The notes beneath the pieces were generated by a model. The model did no database searches, had not been told where the DNA came from, and worked only from the letters and a program-made list of their open reading frames with translations. This document shows positions 25,766-34,885 of a DNA stretch of 64,000 bases, piece by piece. Numbering within the stretch: the first letter of the stretch is position 1; each line of letters begins with the position of its first letter. The DNA is from Clostridium manihotivorum (lineage in GTDB: Bacteria > Bacillota > Clostridia > Clostridiales > Clostridiaceae): positions 1,877,776-1,941,775 of the forward strand of contig NZ_CP025746.1 in the NCBI RefSeq assembly GCF_004015185.1. Direction: 5' to 3'. The position numbers and the translations under genes were made by a program.

Positions 25766-26535
25766 AATATAAAAAAAAATACATATTTATTCTAATATTA
25801 GCTTTTGCTTTTGTTGGACTTGTAACTTATAAAGCACAAGCAGCTCCACAGGACACCCCTGTGCCAAACATAAATTTTTCTGTTGGAGGATCAACCAATC
25901 CTAAAGATTATGTATCAAATATAAGATTGCTGGTAATGCTTACACTAATTTCAGTGTTACCATCTTTTCTTATCATGATGACCAGCTTTACAAGGATTGT
26001 GGTGGTTTTCTCTTTCCTAAAGAATGCCATTGGAGCACAACAGTCTATACCTAACCAAGTTTTGATTGGGTTGGCATTATTTTTGACTATATTTATTATG
26101 CAGCCAGTGTATAATGATATTAACGCCAATGCTTTGCAGCCTTATTTCGACAATAAAATAACCCAGCAGCAGGCTATAGATAATGGTTCAAAGCCATTAA
26201 GACAGTTTATGCTCAAACAAACTAGACAAAAAGATCTAAAACTTTTCATAGAAGCAGCAAAACTTGATGAAACAAAAGTAACTAAAGATAATGTACCACT
26301 ATATGTTGTGGTTCCAGCTTTTGCAATCAGTGAGCTAAAAACGGCATTTCAAATTGGCTTTTTGATTTTTTTGCCATTCTTAATAATAGATATGGTAGTA
26401 TCCAGCGTATTAATGTCCATGGGTATGTTTATGTTACCACCAGCTATGATCTCTCTACCGTTTAAACTTCTTTTATTTGTATTGGTAGATGGATGGTACT
26501 TACTAGTGAAATCGTTAATTTTGAGTTTTTCTTGA
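25762..26535 (+). CDS. fliP: flagellar type III secretion pore protein FliP
   Basis: Core of the export gate. A cleavable signal-type start (KKYIFILILAFAFVGLVTYK, then AQA) is followed by FliP signatures: LPSFLIMMTSFTRIVVVFSF, LKNAIGAQQSIPNQVLIGLA, FLTIFIMQPVYNDI, PAFAISELKTAFQIGFLIFL and VSSVLMSMGMFMLPPAMISL. 257 residues, typical. It starts inside the fliO stop and is followed by fliQ 11 bases later. Confidence 0.96.
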   Translation: MKYKKKYIFILILAFAFVGLVTYKAQAAPQDTPVPNINFSVGGSTNPKDYVSNIRLLVMLTLISVLPSFLIMMTSFTRIVVVFSFLKNAIGAQQSIPNQVLIGLALFLTIFIMQPVYNDINANALQPYFDNKITQQQAIDNGSKPLRQFMLKQTRQKDLKLFIEAAKLDETKVTKDNVPLYVVVPAFAISELKTAFQIGFLIFLPFLIIDMVVSSVLMSMGMFMLPPAMISLPFKLLLFVLVDGWYLLVKSLILSFS

Positions 26536-26546
26536 GGTGAGTTATT

Positions 26547-26816
26547 ATGAGTGAACAATTAGTTATAGGAATAATAAAAGATGCATTAACAACTGCATTA
26601 TATCTTTCAGCACCTTTTTTAGTGGTTTCACTAGTGTTAGGTTTATTAATAAGTATTTTTCAGGCGTCTACTCAAATACAAGAGCAGACACTTACTTTTG
26701 TTCCAAAACTTGTAGCTGTTGCAGCGATAGGATTATTATTAGGTAGTTGGATGTTAACGCAACTTATGTCTTTTACAGAACGTATTTTTCAACTTATATC
26801 TAATATAGTTCATTAA
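26547..26816 (+). CDS. fliQ: flagellar biosynthetic protein FliQ
   Basis: Small export-gate subunit with two membrane hairpin helices (about residues 14-38 and 50-72). Conserved residues include ALYLSAPFLVVSLVLGLLIS, IFQASTQIQEQTLTFVPKL and the GSWM segment. 89 residues, exact family length. AGGTGAG precedes the ATG. Its stop abuts the ribosome binding site of the fliR-flhB fusion. Confidence 0.96.
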   Translation: MSEQLVIGIIKDALTTALYLSAPFLVVSLVLGLLISIFQASTQIQEQTLTFVPKLVAVAAIGLLLGSWMLTQLMSFTERIFQLISNIVH

Positions 26817-26827
26817 GGGTGATAAGA

Positions 26828-28657
26828 TTGATTGATACAGCATATTATTTAGCTACTTTCTTTATATTCTTAAGACTGGTAACATTCTTTACGATAATAC
26901 CTAATTTTTTTCCTTCGGGAACACCTGCAACCTTTAAAATATCTTTAAATGTAATATTAGCGTTTATACTTGTAGGCACTGTAGATATAGGTGCCGTACA
27001 AAATATCCAAAGCAATTATACTATTATAATTTATGCATTAAATGAGGTTATGACAGGAATAACCTTGGGCTTTGTCACATCTATGATATTTTATGTTGTG
27101 GAGATGGCAGGAAGCCTTATGGATCAGCAGATAGGTCTTGGAATGATTTCTATGTTTGATCCAGTCACAAAGAATCAATCAACACTTTTGTCCAGAATTT
27201 TATACTGGCTTGCAATATTGATATTTTTTATAGTAGATGGACATCACATGCTGATAAGAGAGCTATCTAGTAGTTATAAAGTTGTAGCAATAGGAAAGAG
27301 CATTATTTTCCAGGACAGCGTAATGACTATAATAAACTCCTTTACTCAGTATTTTATAATAGGATTGAAAATTGCAATACCAATAGTATTGATAATAATA
27401 ATAACAGATTTAACTATGGGGCTAATATCAAGAACAGTACCACAGTTAAATATTATGATACTTGGCATGCCAATAAAGATGCTAGTGGGCATGGCTGCAT
27501 TTATGATAGCTCTTCCAATGATAGCTAAAGCTATGGTAGCTGCCTTTAGTTATTTGCCTGATGTTTACAAAGGCATATATAAGGCGATCCCCCTAGTTTT
27601 AATATTTGCAGCAGAAGATAAAACAGAAGAAGCTACTCCTAAAAAGAAATCTGAAGCTCGTAAAAAAGGACAGATTGCTCGTAGTAAAGATGTAAACCTA
27701 GCTATGACCTTAGTAGCTTGTACACTTGTGATAGCTATTTTAGGAGGCTATGTATCTACTGATTTGAAGTATAATCTAATATACTTCTTGTCAAATAACT
27801 TTCACCAAGAGATAAACATAAGCTACCTCAACGGGTTATCCCTTATGGTGGTATACAGGATACTTAAGGATTTGATCCCTATAGTTGTACCTATAATGGT
27901 TATAGGTATAGTATCTTCTATAGCACAGAGTGGTTTCTTATTTACAAGTGAACCTCTAAAACCTTCTTTAGGAAAACTTAATCCATTAAAAGGATTAAAG
28001 AATATGTTCTCTAAAAGAAATTTCGTTGAGTTAGGGAAAAACTTTATAGTAGTTTGTGTGTTGTCATATATTGGCTACGATTTTGTAAAATCAAATTACA
28101 TGGAGATTATAAATATAGGCAATATATATTTGCCATCACTAGGTGCAGAGTTTAAAAGGCTTTTACTAAGTATATTTATGAAAATAACTTTAGTTTTAGT
28201 TGTAATAGCTGCAGCAGACTATTTTATGCAGAGAAGAATGTACAGTAAAGAAATGAGGATGTCAAAGCAAGAAGTTAAAGAAGAATTCAAGCAGATGGAA
28301 GGAGATCCTCAGATAAAAAATAAAATAAAGCAAAGACAAAGAGAAATGGCAACAAAGAGAATGATGCAAGCAGTGCCAGATGCTACAGTAGTTATTACAA
28401 ACCCAACTCATCTAGCAATAGCAATAAAGTATGAGGAGGGGAACATGGAGGCACCAAGAGTACTAGCAAAAGGTGCTGATAATGTAGCTCTTAAGATAAA
28501 GGAAATAGCAAAAGAGAATGATATTCCTATACTAGAGAATAAACCTCTAGCTAGGCTTATATATGAGCAGGTAGATGTAGATAGAGAAATACCAGCAGAT
28601 ATGTATCAAGCGGTAGCAGAGATTCTAGCTTTAGTCTTTAAGATGAAAAAGAAGTAG
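26828..28657 (+). CDS. fliR/flhB: fused flagellar export proteins FliR/FlhB
   Basis: One 609-residue protein that combines two export-gate subunits. Residues 1-250 are FliR (RLVTFFTIIPNFFPSGTPA, DQQIGLGMISMFDPVTKNQS, ITDLTMGLISRTVPQLNIMI, LGMPIKMLVGMAAF). The junction near residue 255 runs into FlhB at EDKTEEATPKKKSEARKKGQ. FlhB then shows its four membrane segments and the autocleavage motif NPTH in VVITNPTHLAIAIKYE (around 527). The TTG at 26828 follows AGGGTGA by 6 bases and replaces the in-frame GTG at 26819. The fusion is typical of several Clostridium species and enforces 1:1 stoichiometry. Confidence 0.94.
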   Translation: MIDTAYYLATFFIFLRLVTFFTIIPNFFPSGTPATFKISLNVILAFILVGTVDIGAVQNIQSNYTIIIYALNEVMTGITLGFVTSMIFYVVEMAGSLMDQQIGLGMISMFDPVTKNQSTLLSRILYWLAILIFFIVDGHHMLIRELSSSYKVVAIGKSIIFQDSVMTIINSFTQYFIIGLKIAIPIVLIIIITDLTMGLISRTVPQLNIMILGMPIKMLVGMAAFMIALPMIAKAMVAAFSYLPDVYKGIYKAIPLVLIFAAEDKTEEATPKKKSEARKKGQIARSKDVNLAMTLVACTLVIAILGGYVSTDLKYNLIYFLSNNFHQEINISYLNGLSLMVVYRILKDLIPIVVPIMVIGIVSSIAQSGFLFTSEPLKPSLGKLNPLKGLKNMFSKRNFVELGKNFIVVCVLSYIGYDFVKSNYMEIINIGNIYLPSLGAEFKRLLLSIFMKITLVLVVIAAADYFMQRRMYSKEMRMSKQEVKEEFKQMEGDPQIKNKIKQRQREMATKRMMQAVPDATVVITNPTHLAIAIKYEEGNMEAPRVLAKGADNVALKIKEIAKENDIPILENKPLARLIYEQVDVDREIPADMYQAVAEILALVFKMKKK

Positions 28658-28677
28658 GAAAGGGATGAGGTTAATTT

Positions 28678-30744
28678 ATGGAAGGAACCAGTAAAAAGTT
28701 AAGCTTAAAAAAGAATTTAGATGTACTAGTTGCTTTAGGTGTTATTGGAATCATATTAATGATAATAATACCTTTTCCAGCAGGTATGCTAGATGTGCTA
28801 ATAGCTCTTAATATAACCTTATCAGTGGTTATAGCACTGATAACAATGTTTACTACCAATGTATTGCAGTTATCAGTTTTCCCAACATTATTGCTAGTTA
28901 CAACGCTTTTTAGATTAGGACTTAATATATCCTCTACTAGACTTGTACTTACAGGAGGATATGCAGGGCAGGTAATAGATGCCTTTGGTGAGTTTGTTAT
29001 CAGGGGTAACTACGTTGTAGGTATTATAATATTCTTAATCATAATGGTAGTTCAGTTTGTTGTAATCACTAACGGTTCTGGAAGAGTATCAGAAGTAGCA
29101 GCTAGATTTACACTAGATGCTTTGCCAGGTAAGCAAATGAGTATTGATGCTGATTTAAATGCAGGAATTATAGATGAGACCACTGCAAGAAAAAGAAGAG
29201 CAGATCTTCAGGCTGAAGTTGACTTCTATGGAGCTATGGATGGTGCGTCTAAGTTCGTAAAAGGAGACGCCATTGCCGCTATAGTAATCACAATGATAAA
29301 TGTTCTAGGTGGAATAATTATCGGAGTAGTTATGATGGATCTTCCAATAGCAGAAGCAGCTCAAAAGTTCGTTAGACTTTCTATAGGTGATGGTCTTGTG
29401 AGCCAGGTGCCAGCGCTTTTAATCTCTACTGCGTCTGGTATATTGGTTACTAGATCAGGTAATTCAGAAAACTTTGGTTCAGTTCTTTCTAAACAGTTAA
29501 CAGGCTTTCCTATAGTTTTAGGACTTGCTTCAGCACTAATGTTATTTTTAGCTTTGATCCCTGCTATGCCTAAGATACCATTTTTAATAATGGCTGTAGG
29601 CTTTGGAGCAGCAGCATATGCTTTATATAAAGATGAACAAGCTAAGATAGTAAGAGAAATTGTACAAGAAGAAGAAGCAATAGCAGAAGTAGAAAGAAAA
29701 GAACCTGAAAATGTTATGACTTTAATATCTGTTGAACCTATGGAAGTAGAGATTGGATATGGTCTTATTCCTCTTGCAGATGAAAGCAATGGAGGAGATT
29801 TACTTCAAAGAATTGCTTCTGTAAGAAGACAATGTGCTATTGAAATGGGTATTGTTGTACAACCTATTAGAATAAGAGACAACCTTCAACTTAAAACTAA
29901 TGAATATGTTATAAAGATTAGAGGAACAGTAGTAACAAGTTCAGAAATGATGCCAAACATGCTTTTATGTATGGATCCAGCTGGTGAAAATGTAGATATC
30001 CCAGGAATTAGAACTATAGAGCCTACATTCGGACTTCCAGCTATGTGGATAAATAAAGATCAAAGAGAAGATGCTGAAATTAAGGGATTAACAGTAGTTG
30101 ACCCAACAACAGTTATGGTAACTCACCTAACTGAAACAATTAAAGCTCACTCATATGAATTATTAGGCAGACAAGAAGTTAAACTAATAGTAGATAATAC
30201 AAAAGAAAAGTATAGTGCAGTTGTAGATGAATTAATACCAGATTTAATAACAATCGGAGAGTTACAAAAGGTATTACAAAGTCTTCTAAGAGAGAAGGTT
30301 CCAATAAAAGATATGGTAACCATTATGGAATCCTTAGCGGATAACTCTAGAAATACTAAAGACATTGAGCTTCTCACTGAATATGTTAGATTTGCATTGT
30401 CAAGAACTATATGTAATCAAATAATTGATGAGAACAGAAGAGTATCTGTTGTAACCTTAGATCCACAGATAGAAGAGGTTATAGCAAGCAATGTTCAGAA
30501 GTCTATTAATGGCTCTTTCCCTGCAGTGGATCCAGATACTACAACGATAATATTTAATTCTATAAAGAATACTTTAGATTCTGTTTATTTTTTCAACAAT
30601 CAACCAGTTATTTTAGTATCACCTAATGTGAGAGCTCCTTTCAGAAAGCTTATTGAGATGGTATTTCCTCATGTTATGGTAATATCTCTAAATGAGATTC
30701 CTAATGACGTAGAGATTAGAACTGAAGGAGTAGTGACGTTTTAA
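28678..30744 (+). CDS. flhA: flagellar biosynthesis protein FlhA
   Basis: Largest export-gate protein, which couples proton flow to substrate export. The N-terminal half holds about eight membrane segments and the FHIPEP-family loop (FRLGLNISSTRLVLTGGYAG, DALPGKQMSIDADLNAG and DFYGAMDGASKFVKGDA). The cytoplasmic ring-forming domain spans about residues 350-688 (YGLIPLADESNGGDLLQRI, VRFALSRTICNQII). 688 residues, typical. It is followed with a TAATG overlap by flhF. Confidence 0.97.
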   Translation: MEGTSKKLSLKKNLDVLVALGVIGIILMIIIPFPAGMLDVLIALNITLSVVIALITMFTTNVLQLSVFPTLLLVTTLFRLGLNISSTRLVLTGGYAGQVIDAFGEFVIRGNYVVGIIIFLIIMVVQFVVITNGSGRVSEVAARFTLDALPGKQMSIDADLNAGIIDETTARKRRADLQAEVDFYGAMDGASKFVKGDAIAAIVITMINVLGGIIIGVVMMDLPIAEAAQKFVRLSIGDGLVSQVPALLISTASGILVTRSGNSENFGSVLSKQLTGFPIVLGLASALMLFLALIPAMPKIPFLIMAVGFGAAAYALYKDEQAKIVREIVQEEEAIAEVERKEPENVMTLISVEPMEVEIGYGLIPLADESNGGDLLQRIASVRRQCAIEMGIVVQPIRIRDNLQLKTNEYVIKIRGTVVTSSEMMPNMLLCMDPAGENVDIPGIRTIEPTFGLPAMWINKDQREDAEIKGLTVVDPTTVMVTHLTETIKAHSYELLGRQEVKLIVDNTKEKYSAVVDELIPDLITIGELQKVLQSLLREKVPIKDMVTIMESLADNSRNTKDIELLTEYVRFALSRTICNQIIDENRRVSVVTLDPQIEEVIASNVQKSINGSFPAVDPDTTTIIFNSIKNTLDSVYFFNNQPVILVSPNVRAPFRKLIEMVFPHVMVISLNEIPNDVEIRTEGVVTF

Positions 30745-31961
30745 TGTTAATTAAAAGATATATGGTAAAGAGTATGAATGAAGCTATGACGAGGATACGA
30801 TATGAGCTCGGAAAAGATGCTGTTATAATAAGTCAAAGAAAAATAAAGAAGCCTGGCTTTTTTGGATTATTTTCACCTAGAATGATTGAAGTAACAGCGG
30901 CTGTAGAAAATTCATCAAAAAAGGATAATACTGATAATAAAAAACAAGAAAACACTTTAGAAAACTCGATTGAAAGTATTAAAAAGTTGATGAATGATCA
31001 GATTTCCAGCTCTAAAGCTAGCCCAAGTTATAGTTCGGAGAGAAAAAATGAAACTGATTATTCGTATAAAAAAGAAGATATAAGGGATGTGAAGGATACA
31101 ACAAAAAATCAGTATCCTTCACAAAATAATCAAGATTATTTAGTAAAAGAAATGAGAGAGATGAAAAGTTTAATCTCCAAGGTTATATCTGGAGAAGATG
31201 CTAAAGAAAAACCCTATGAAAATCTTCGAAAAAGCCTTATAAATAATGATATAGAAGAAAATTTAGTGGAGAACATAATAAAGGACATTCCCCTATCAGC
31301 AGAACAAGATATAGACATTTTAAAAGAAGCGATAGAGAAGCGTATAGCAGTAGAAAATGTTGATTTAAAAGGACCTGTAGTCTTAGTAGGACCGACAGGA
31401 GTTGGAAAGACTACTACTATAGCAAAACTTGCAGGAAGAATGGCTCTTATTGAAAAAAAGAAGGTAGGACTAATAACTGTAGATACATATAGAATTGGTG
31501 CTGTAGACCAGTTAAAAACTTATGCTGAAATCATGAATCTAGACTTTAAAGTAGTTATTACTACTAAGGAGATGGAGGATGCAGTAAAGTCCATGGAACA
31601 CTGTGATGTAATCCTTATAGATACCACTGGAAGAAGCAGTAAGAATTCCATGCAGATATCTGAACTTAGAGCTTTTGTTCAAAAGGTAAATTCAGATAAC
31701 ATACATTTGGTTATAAGTGCTACAACTAAAAATAGAGATATAAAATCCATAGTAGAAGGGTTCAAAATCTTAAATTATAACCATGTTATAATAACTAAAT
31801 TAGATGAGACCTCTGTATATGGCTCAATTTTAAATATATTGCAATTAGCAGATAAGCCTATAAGCTTTATGACCACAGGGCAGACCGTGCCAGATGATAT
31901 AACTATTTTTACAAAAGAAAAGATAGCTAAGCTCATTATGGGGGAGGATAATATATGTTAG
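30744..31961 (+). CDS. flhF: flagellar biosynthesis GTPase FlhF
   Basis: SRP-type GTPase that sets flagellar site and number. An N-terminal B domain (MLIKRYMVKSMNEAMTRIRY) and a Lys/Asn/Ser-rich linker (about residues 55-130) precede the NG domain. This has G1 GPTGVGKTTTIAKLAG (around 217-232), TVDTYRIGAVDQLKTYAEI, DTTGRSSKN (G3), and ITKLDET (G4). 405 residues, normal. Its stop overlaps the flhG start, consistent with the FlhF-FlhG regulatory pair. Confidence 0.95.
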   Translation: MLIKRYMVKSMNEAMTRIRYELGKDAVIISQRKIKKPGFFGLFSPRMIEVTAAVENSSKKDNTDNKKQENTLENSIESIKKLMNDQISSSKASPSYSSERKNETDYSYKKEDIRDVKDTTKNQYPSQNNQDYLVKEMREMKSLISKVISGEDAKEKPYENLRKSLINNDIEENLVENIIKDIPLSAEQDIDILKEAIEKRIAVENVDLKGPVVLVGPTGVGKTTTIAKLAGRMALIEKKKVGLITVDTYRIGAVDQLKTYAEIMNLDFKVVITTKEMEDAVKSMEHCDVILIDTTGRSSKNSMQISELRAFVQKVNSDNIHLVISATTKNRDIKSIVEGFKILNYNHVIITKLDETSVYGSILNILQLADKPISFMTTGQTVPDDITIFTKEKIAKLIMGEDNIC

Positions 31962-32815
31962 ATCAAGCTGAGAGCCTTAGGAAGCTTGCGCAGAGTAGCA
32001 ATCCTTCTTTAACAAAAAAAGGAAAGATAATAACTATAACCTCCGGAAAGGGAGGGGTTGGAAAAAGCAACTTTGTAGTAAATCTAGGGATTCATATGCA
32101 AAAGATGGGCAAAAAGGTATTAATTTTCGATGCTGATATAGGAATGGCCAATGATGATGTTTTAATGGGAATATCTTCGAGGTATAATATATTTGATGTA
32201 ATAAATAATAATAAAAATTTAAATGATGTTTTGGCTACAGGACCATATGGAATAAAGTTATTACCAGGTGGATCAGGACTTAATAAAGTAGAAGATCTTA
32301 CAGAGAAAGAAAGAGAGGTATTCTTAAACAAAATCTCTCAGATAGAAGATTTTGACTATATTTTCATGGATACCGGAGCTGGTATTAATAGAACCGTATT
32401 AGCATTTATATCATGTTGTGATGAACTTATTGTTATAACTACACCAGAACCTACATCACTGACAGATGCCTATAGTCTTCTTAAGGCCACTAGCCATTTT
32501 AAGATAAAAAATAAGGCAAATATAGTTGTTAATAAGGCACTTAACTATAAAGAAGGTGAAGATACTTTTTCAAAATTTGATAACGTAGTCAATAGATTTT
32601 TAACTATGAAGTTAAACTATCTAGGCTGCGTGCTAGATGATAGAAAGCTAGTTCAGGCTGTTAGAGAGCAAATGCCATTTATAGTAAGATATCCATCTTC
32701 TGATGCTGCAGGATGTATTCAAGATATAGGTAATTCTTTACTTGGAGCGGCATCTAAGGATGATGGTACTGGAGTTCAAGGATTATTTAAAAAGATATTT
32801 AAGATGTTTTCGTAG
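31955..32815 (+). CDS. flhG: flagellum site-determining MinD/ParA-like ATPase FlhG (YlxH/FleN)
   Basis: P-loop ATPase that limits flagellar number by stimulating FlhF GTP hydrolysis. It shows the N-terminal amphipathic activator helix (DQAESLRKLAQ), the deviant Walker A ITSGKGGVGKSN (around residues 28-39), DADIGMANDDVLMG and DTGAGINRTVLAF. 286 residues, normal. GGGGGAGG precedes the ATG, which lies within the end of flhF. Confidence 0.95.
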   Translation: MLDQAESLRKLAQSSNPSLTKKGKIITITSGKGGVGKSNFVVNLGIHMQKMGKKVLIFDADIGMANDDVLMGISSRYNIFDVINNNKNLNDVLATGPYGIKLLPGGSGLNKVEDLTEKEREVFLNKISQIEDFDYIFMDTGAGINRTVLAFISCCDELIVITTPEPTSLTDAYSLLKATSHFKIKNKANIVVNKALNYKEGEDTFSKFDNVVNRFLTMKLNYLGCVLDDRKLVQAVREQMPFIVRYPSSDAAGCIQDIGNSLLGAASKDDGTGVQGLFKKIFKMFS

Positions 32816-32826
32816 GGGTGAAGTAA

Positions 32827-33465
32827 ATGGGCGATTTAGCTTTGGAAGTAAACAACAGACTTGATGTACTTTATGAGGAAAAGATTTATAAGTGTCAGGT
32901 ACAGGACTTGGAAGAAAACTTCTTCAATGTAAACATTCCTGTATCTGAGGGTGAGTATCTTACAGTTCCAAGAGGTATAGACTTAGAGTTTATGAGTTTT
33001 TGTGATGACGGAGATGTATATAAGTTTAAATCTACTATAATTTCTAGATCACAAGAGAATAATATATCTATGTATGTAATGGCAAATCCCTTTGAAATTC
33101 AAAAAATTCAAAGAAGAGATTACGTTAGAGTAAAGGTTGCTCAAATAATAAATTACATAACTGGAGATTATTCTTTAGAAGATATAGATGAACTCAGATT
33201 GAACAATGCTATACTGCTTGACTTAAGTGGTGGAGGCATGAGAGTAAAGGTTAAAGAACAGATAACTAAAGGAGATAAGATAATATCTCAGCTTAAATAT
33301 GGCACTCAAGAACTGTTTGTTAAGGGAACAGTGGTTAGAGTGGAAGCTACAGAAGATAAAAAGTGGATATATGGTGTTGTGTTTGATGAAATAGATGAAA
33401 GAACAAGGGATAGAATTATTAGAATGGTATTCGATATAATGAGAAAACAAAGAGAACTACTCTAA
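32827..33465 (+). CDS. PilZ domain flagellar brake protein (YcgR/MotI-like)
   Basis: Predicted c-di-GMP receptor that slows flagellar rotation. The N-terminal YcgR-type barrel (residues 1-95) precedes the PilZ domain, with the binding motif QRRDYVRVKV (Arg-Arg-x-x-x-Arg, around 96-105) and the second motif LDLSGGGMRVKV (around 137-148, D/N-x-S-x-x-G). 212 residues, typical. It sits between flhG and sigD, so it is produced with the motor and gives it second-messenger control. Confidence 0.9.
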   Translation: MGDLALEVNNRLDVLYEEKIYKCQVQDLEENFFNVNIPVSEGEYLTVPRGIDLEFMSFCDDGDVYKFKSTIISRSQENNISMYVMANPFEIQKIQRRDYVRVKVAQIINYITGDYSLEDIDELRLNNAILLDLSGGGMRVKVKEQITKGDKIISQLKYGTQELFVKGTVVRVEATEDKKWIYGVVFDEIDERTRDRIIRMVFDIMRKQRELL

Positions 33466-33478
33466 AGGAGGAACTTAT

Positions 33479-34204
33479 ATGGCAGTGCAAGGTGCTTTAG
33501 CGTATAGAGATAAGATAGTAGAGAAATACATACCACTGGTTAAATACATAGCATCTAGAGTTATTCTTGGAAAGAGTAAATACGTGGAGTATGATGATTT
33601 AGTTGGGTATGGTATGGTAGGTCTTATGGACGCTATGAATAAATTTGATGAGAGCAAGGGAATGAAGTTTTCAACTTATGCTTCAATAAGAATTAAAGGT
33701 GCTATGATTGACGAGATAAGAAGAAACAGTCCAATTTCTAAAGGCGCTATGGATAAACTTAATAGATATAATGAAGCTATAGACTCTCTTCAAAAAAGCT
33801 TAGGCAGAGAACCAGGCAATGAGGAAATAGCTAAAGCACTAAATATGTCCTTAGAGGATGTAGGCGAAGTAGAGAACTATATAAATTACATATCGGTTGT
33901 ATCCTTAGAAAATATAATATTTTCTGAAGACGATGATATCTCTATTATGGGTATTATTGAAGATAAGAACAGTCCTAGTCCAGAAAAGACTTTAGAAGAA
34001 AAAGAAGAGGTAGAAGTACTTAGTAAAGCTTTAGGGCTTCTAAATGAAAAAGACGGTATAGTGTTAAGTCTATATTATTATGAAGGGCTTACGCTTAAGG
34101 AAATAGGCAAGGTACTAGAGGTATCTGAGTCTAGAGTATGTCAATTACATAGTAGAGCTATAAGAAATCTTAGAGCAGCAATGAAGAAGCTTCATTACAT
34201 ATAA
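33479..34204 (+). CDS. sigD: RNA polymerase sigma factor SigD (FliA/WhiG family, sigma-28)
   Basis: Directs transcription of late flagellar and chemotaxis genes, including flagellin. Region 2 contains YIPLVKYIASRVILGKSKYV, then YDDLVGYGMVGLMDAMNKFD and GMKFSTYASIRIKGAMIDEI, ending RRNSPI. Region 3 and region 4 (NEKDGIVLSLYYYEGLTLKE, ESRVCQLHSRAIRNLR) are complete. 241 residues, normal. AAAGGAGG precedes the ATG. Gene order flhG-pilZ-sigD-swrB-like matches Firmicute practice, where the distance from the operon promoter influences SigD level; the IS upstream may therefore affect late genes. Confidence 0.96.
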   Translation: MAVQGALAYRDKIVEKYIPLVKYIASRVILGKSKYVEYDDLVGYGMVGLMDAMNKFDESKGMKFSTYASIRIKGAMIDEIRRNSPISKGAMDKLNRYNEAIDSLQKSLGREPGNEEIAKALNMSLEDVGEVENYINYISVVSLENIIFSEDDDISIMGIIEDKNSPSPEKTLEEKEEVEVLSKALGLLNEKDGIVLSLYYYEGLTLKEIGKVLEVSESRVCQLHSRAIRNLRAAMKKLHYI

Positions 34205-34217
34205 AGAGGTTGTTAAT

Positions 34218-34685
34218 ATGCCATTTGTACTTATTATTATTGCAATATTGCTTATTGTGATAAACTATAGAGCTTTAAAAAAAGAAGATAAGTCCTTCGA
34301 TAAAATTCTTGGAGAAAGAGAAGAAGGCGTTAATGATCATGATATAGAAATAGCTAAACTTAGAAGAGAGTTTAGTGAGACTATATTAGAGTTGCAATTA
34401 GAAATAGAAAGATTAAAAGCTATAAAGAACAGTTCAGAAGATAACGATAATAGAATAGATATATTAAATTTGGATATTGATACTGATGATGAAGAACATA
34501 CTGAAGCTAAAGTTGAGCATAATGAAGAGACTGAAACAAAAAATCCAAGTAAGAATGTGATTTCTGATAAAGCAAGAGCAGTTAAGGAACTTTTAGACAG
34601 AGGTTTTACAGATGATCAAATCTGTGAAGAGCTTGCTATAGGAAAGGGGGAAGTACTATTAATAAAAGGATTATACAGAAAATAA
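34218..34685 (+). CDS. SwrB-like membrane-anchored protein (DUF6115-type)
   Basis: N-terminal membrane helix (residues 2-18, PFVLIIIAILLIVINY), a charged coiled coil (about 35-75), an acidic low-complexity stretch (about 75-110), and a conserved C-terminal helix-turn segment (AVKELLDRGFTDDQICEELA, then GKGEVLLIKGLYRK). This layout and the place after sigD match SwrB of Bacillus subtilis, which promotes basal-body maturation. Sequence identity to SwrB cannot be judged here. 155 residues. It overlaps the next small gene by 28 bases. Confidence 0.72.
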   Translation: MPFVLIIIAILLIVINYRALKKEDKSFDKILGEREEGVNDHDIEIAKLRREFSETILELQLEIERLKAIKNSSEDNDNRIDILNLDIDTDDEEHTEAKVEHNEETETKNPSKNVISDKARAVKELLDRGFTDDQICEELAIGKGEVLLIKGLYRK

Positions 34686-34885
34686 GAGAGATATTCCTAT
34701 TTTTAGCAGATAAAAAGTTACTAATTGGAATAGGTATAGGAATTTTAATAGGTACTTTCTGCATGTTTGGATATCAATATAACAGAAGTATGTCTAGAGC
34801 AACCATTGAGGAGAAGGCTAGAGGATATGGTATGATATATGAGGATGAAAGTAAAGTAATATTTAATAAGGATGTGAAAAAGTGA
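34658..34885 (+). CDS. small single-pass membrane protein, probable ATT start
   Basis: A 75-codon frame not starting with ATG, GTG or TTG. AAAGGGGG at 34643-34650 stands 7 bases before an ATT at 34658. The frame then reads NKRIIQKIREIFLFLADKKL, a membrane helix (LIGIGIGILIGTFCMFGY), then SMSRATIEEKARGYGMIYED and ends KDVKK. Its TGA overlaps the GTG of flgF as GTGA, the pattern of translational coupling. The C-terminal EEKARxxGMIY resembles small clostridial membrane proteins at this locus, but I do not know a function. The first in-frame ATG would cut the membrane helix, which argues for the ATT. Confidence 0.62.
   Translation: MNKRIIQKIREIFLFLADKKLLIGIGIGILIGTFCMFGYQYNRSMSRATIEEKARGYGMIYEDESKVIFNKDVKK

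Noticed and set aside
28678..30744. Long open frames on the strand opposite flagellar genes (for example 29361-29789 and 16246-16812)
   Set aside because: They lie antisense to clear genes, lack ribosome binding sites and have composition mirroring the sense codons.
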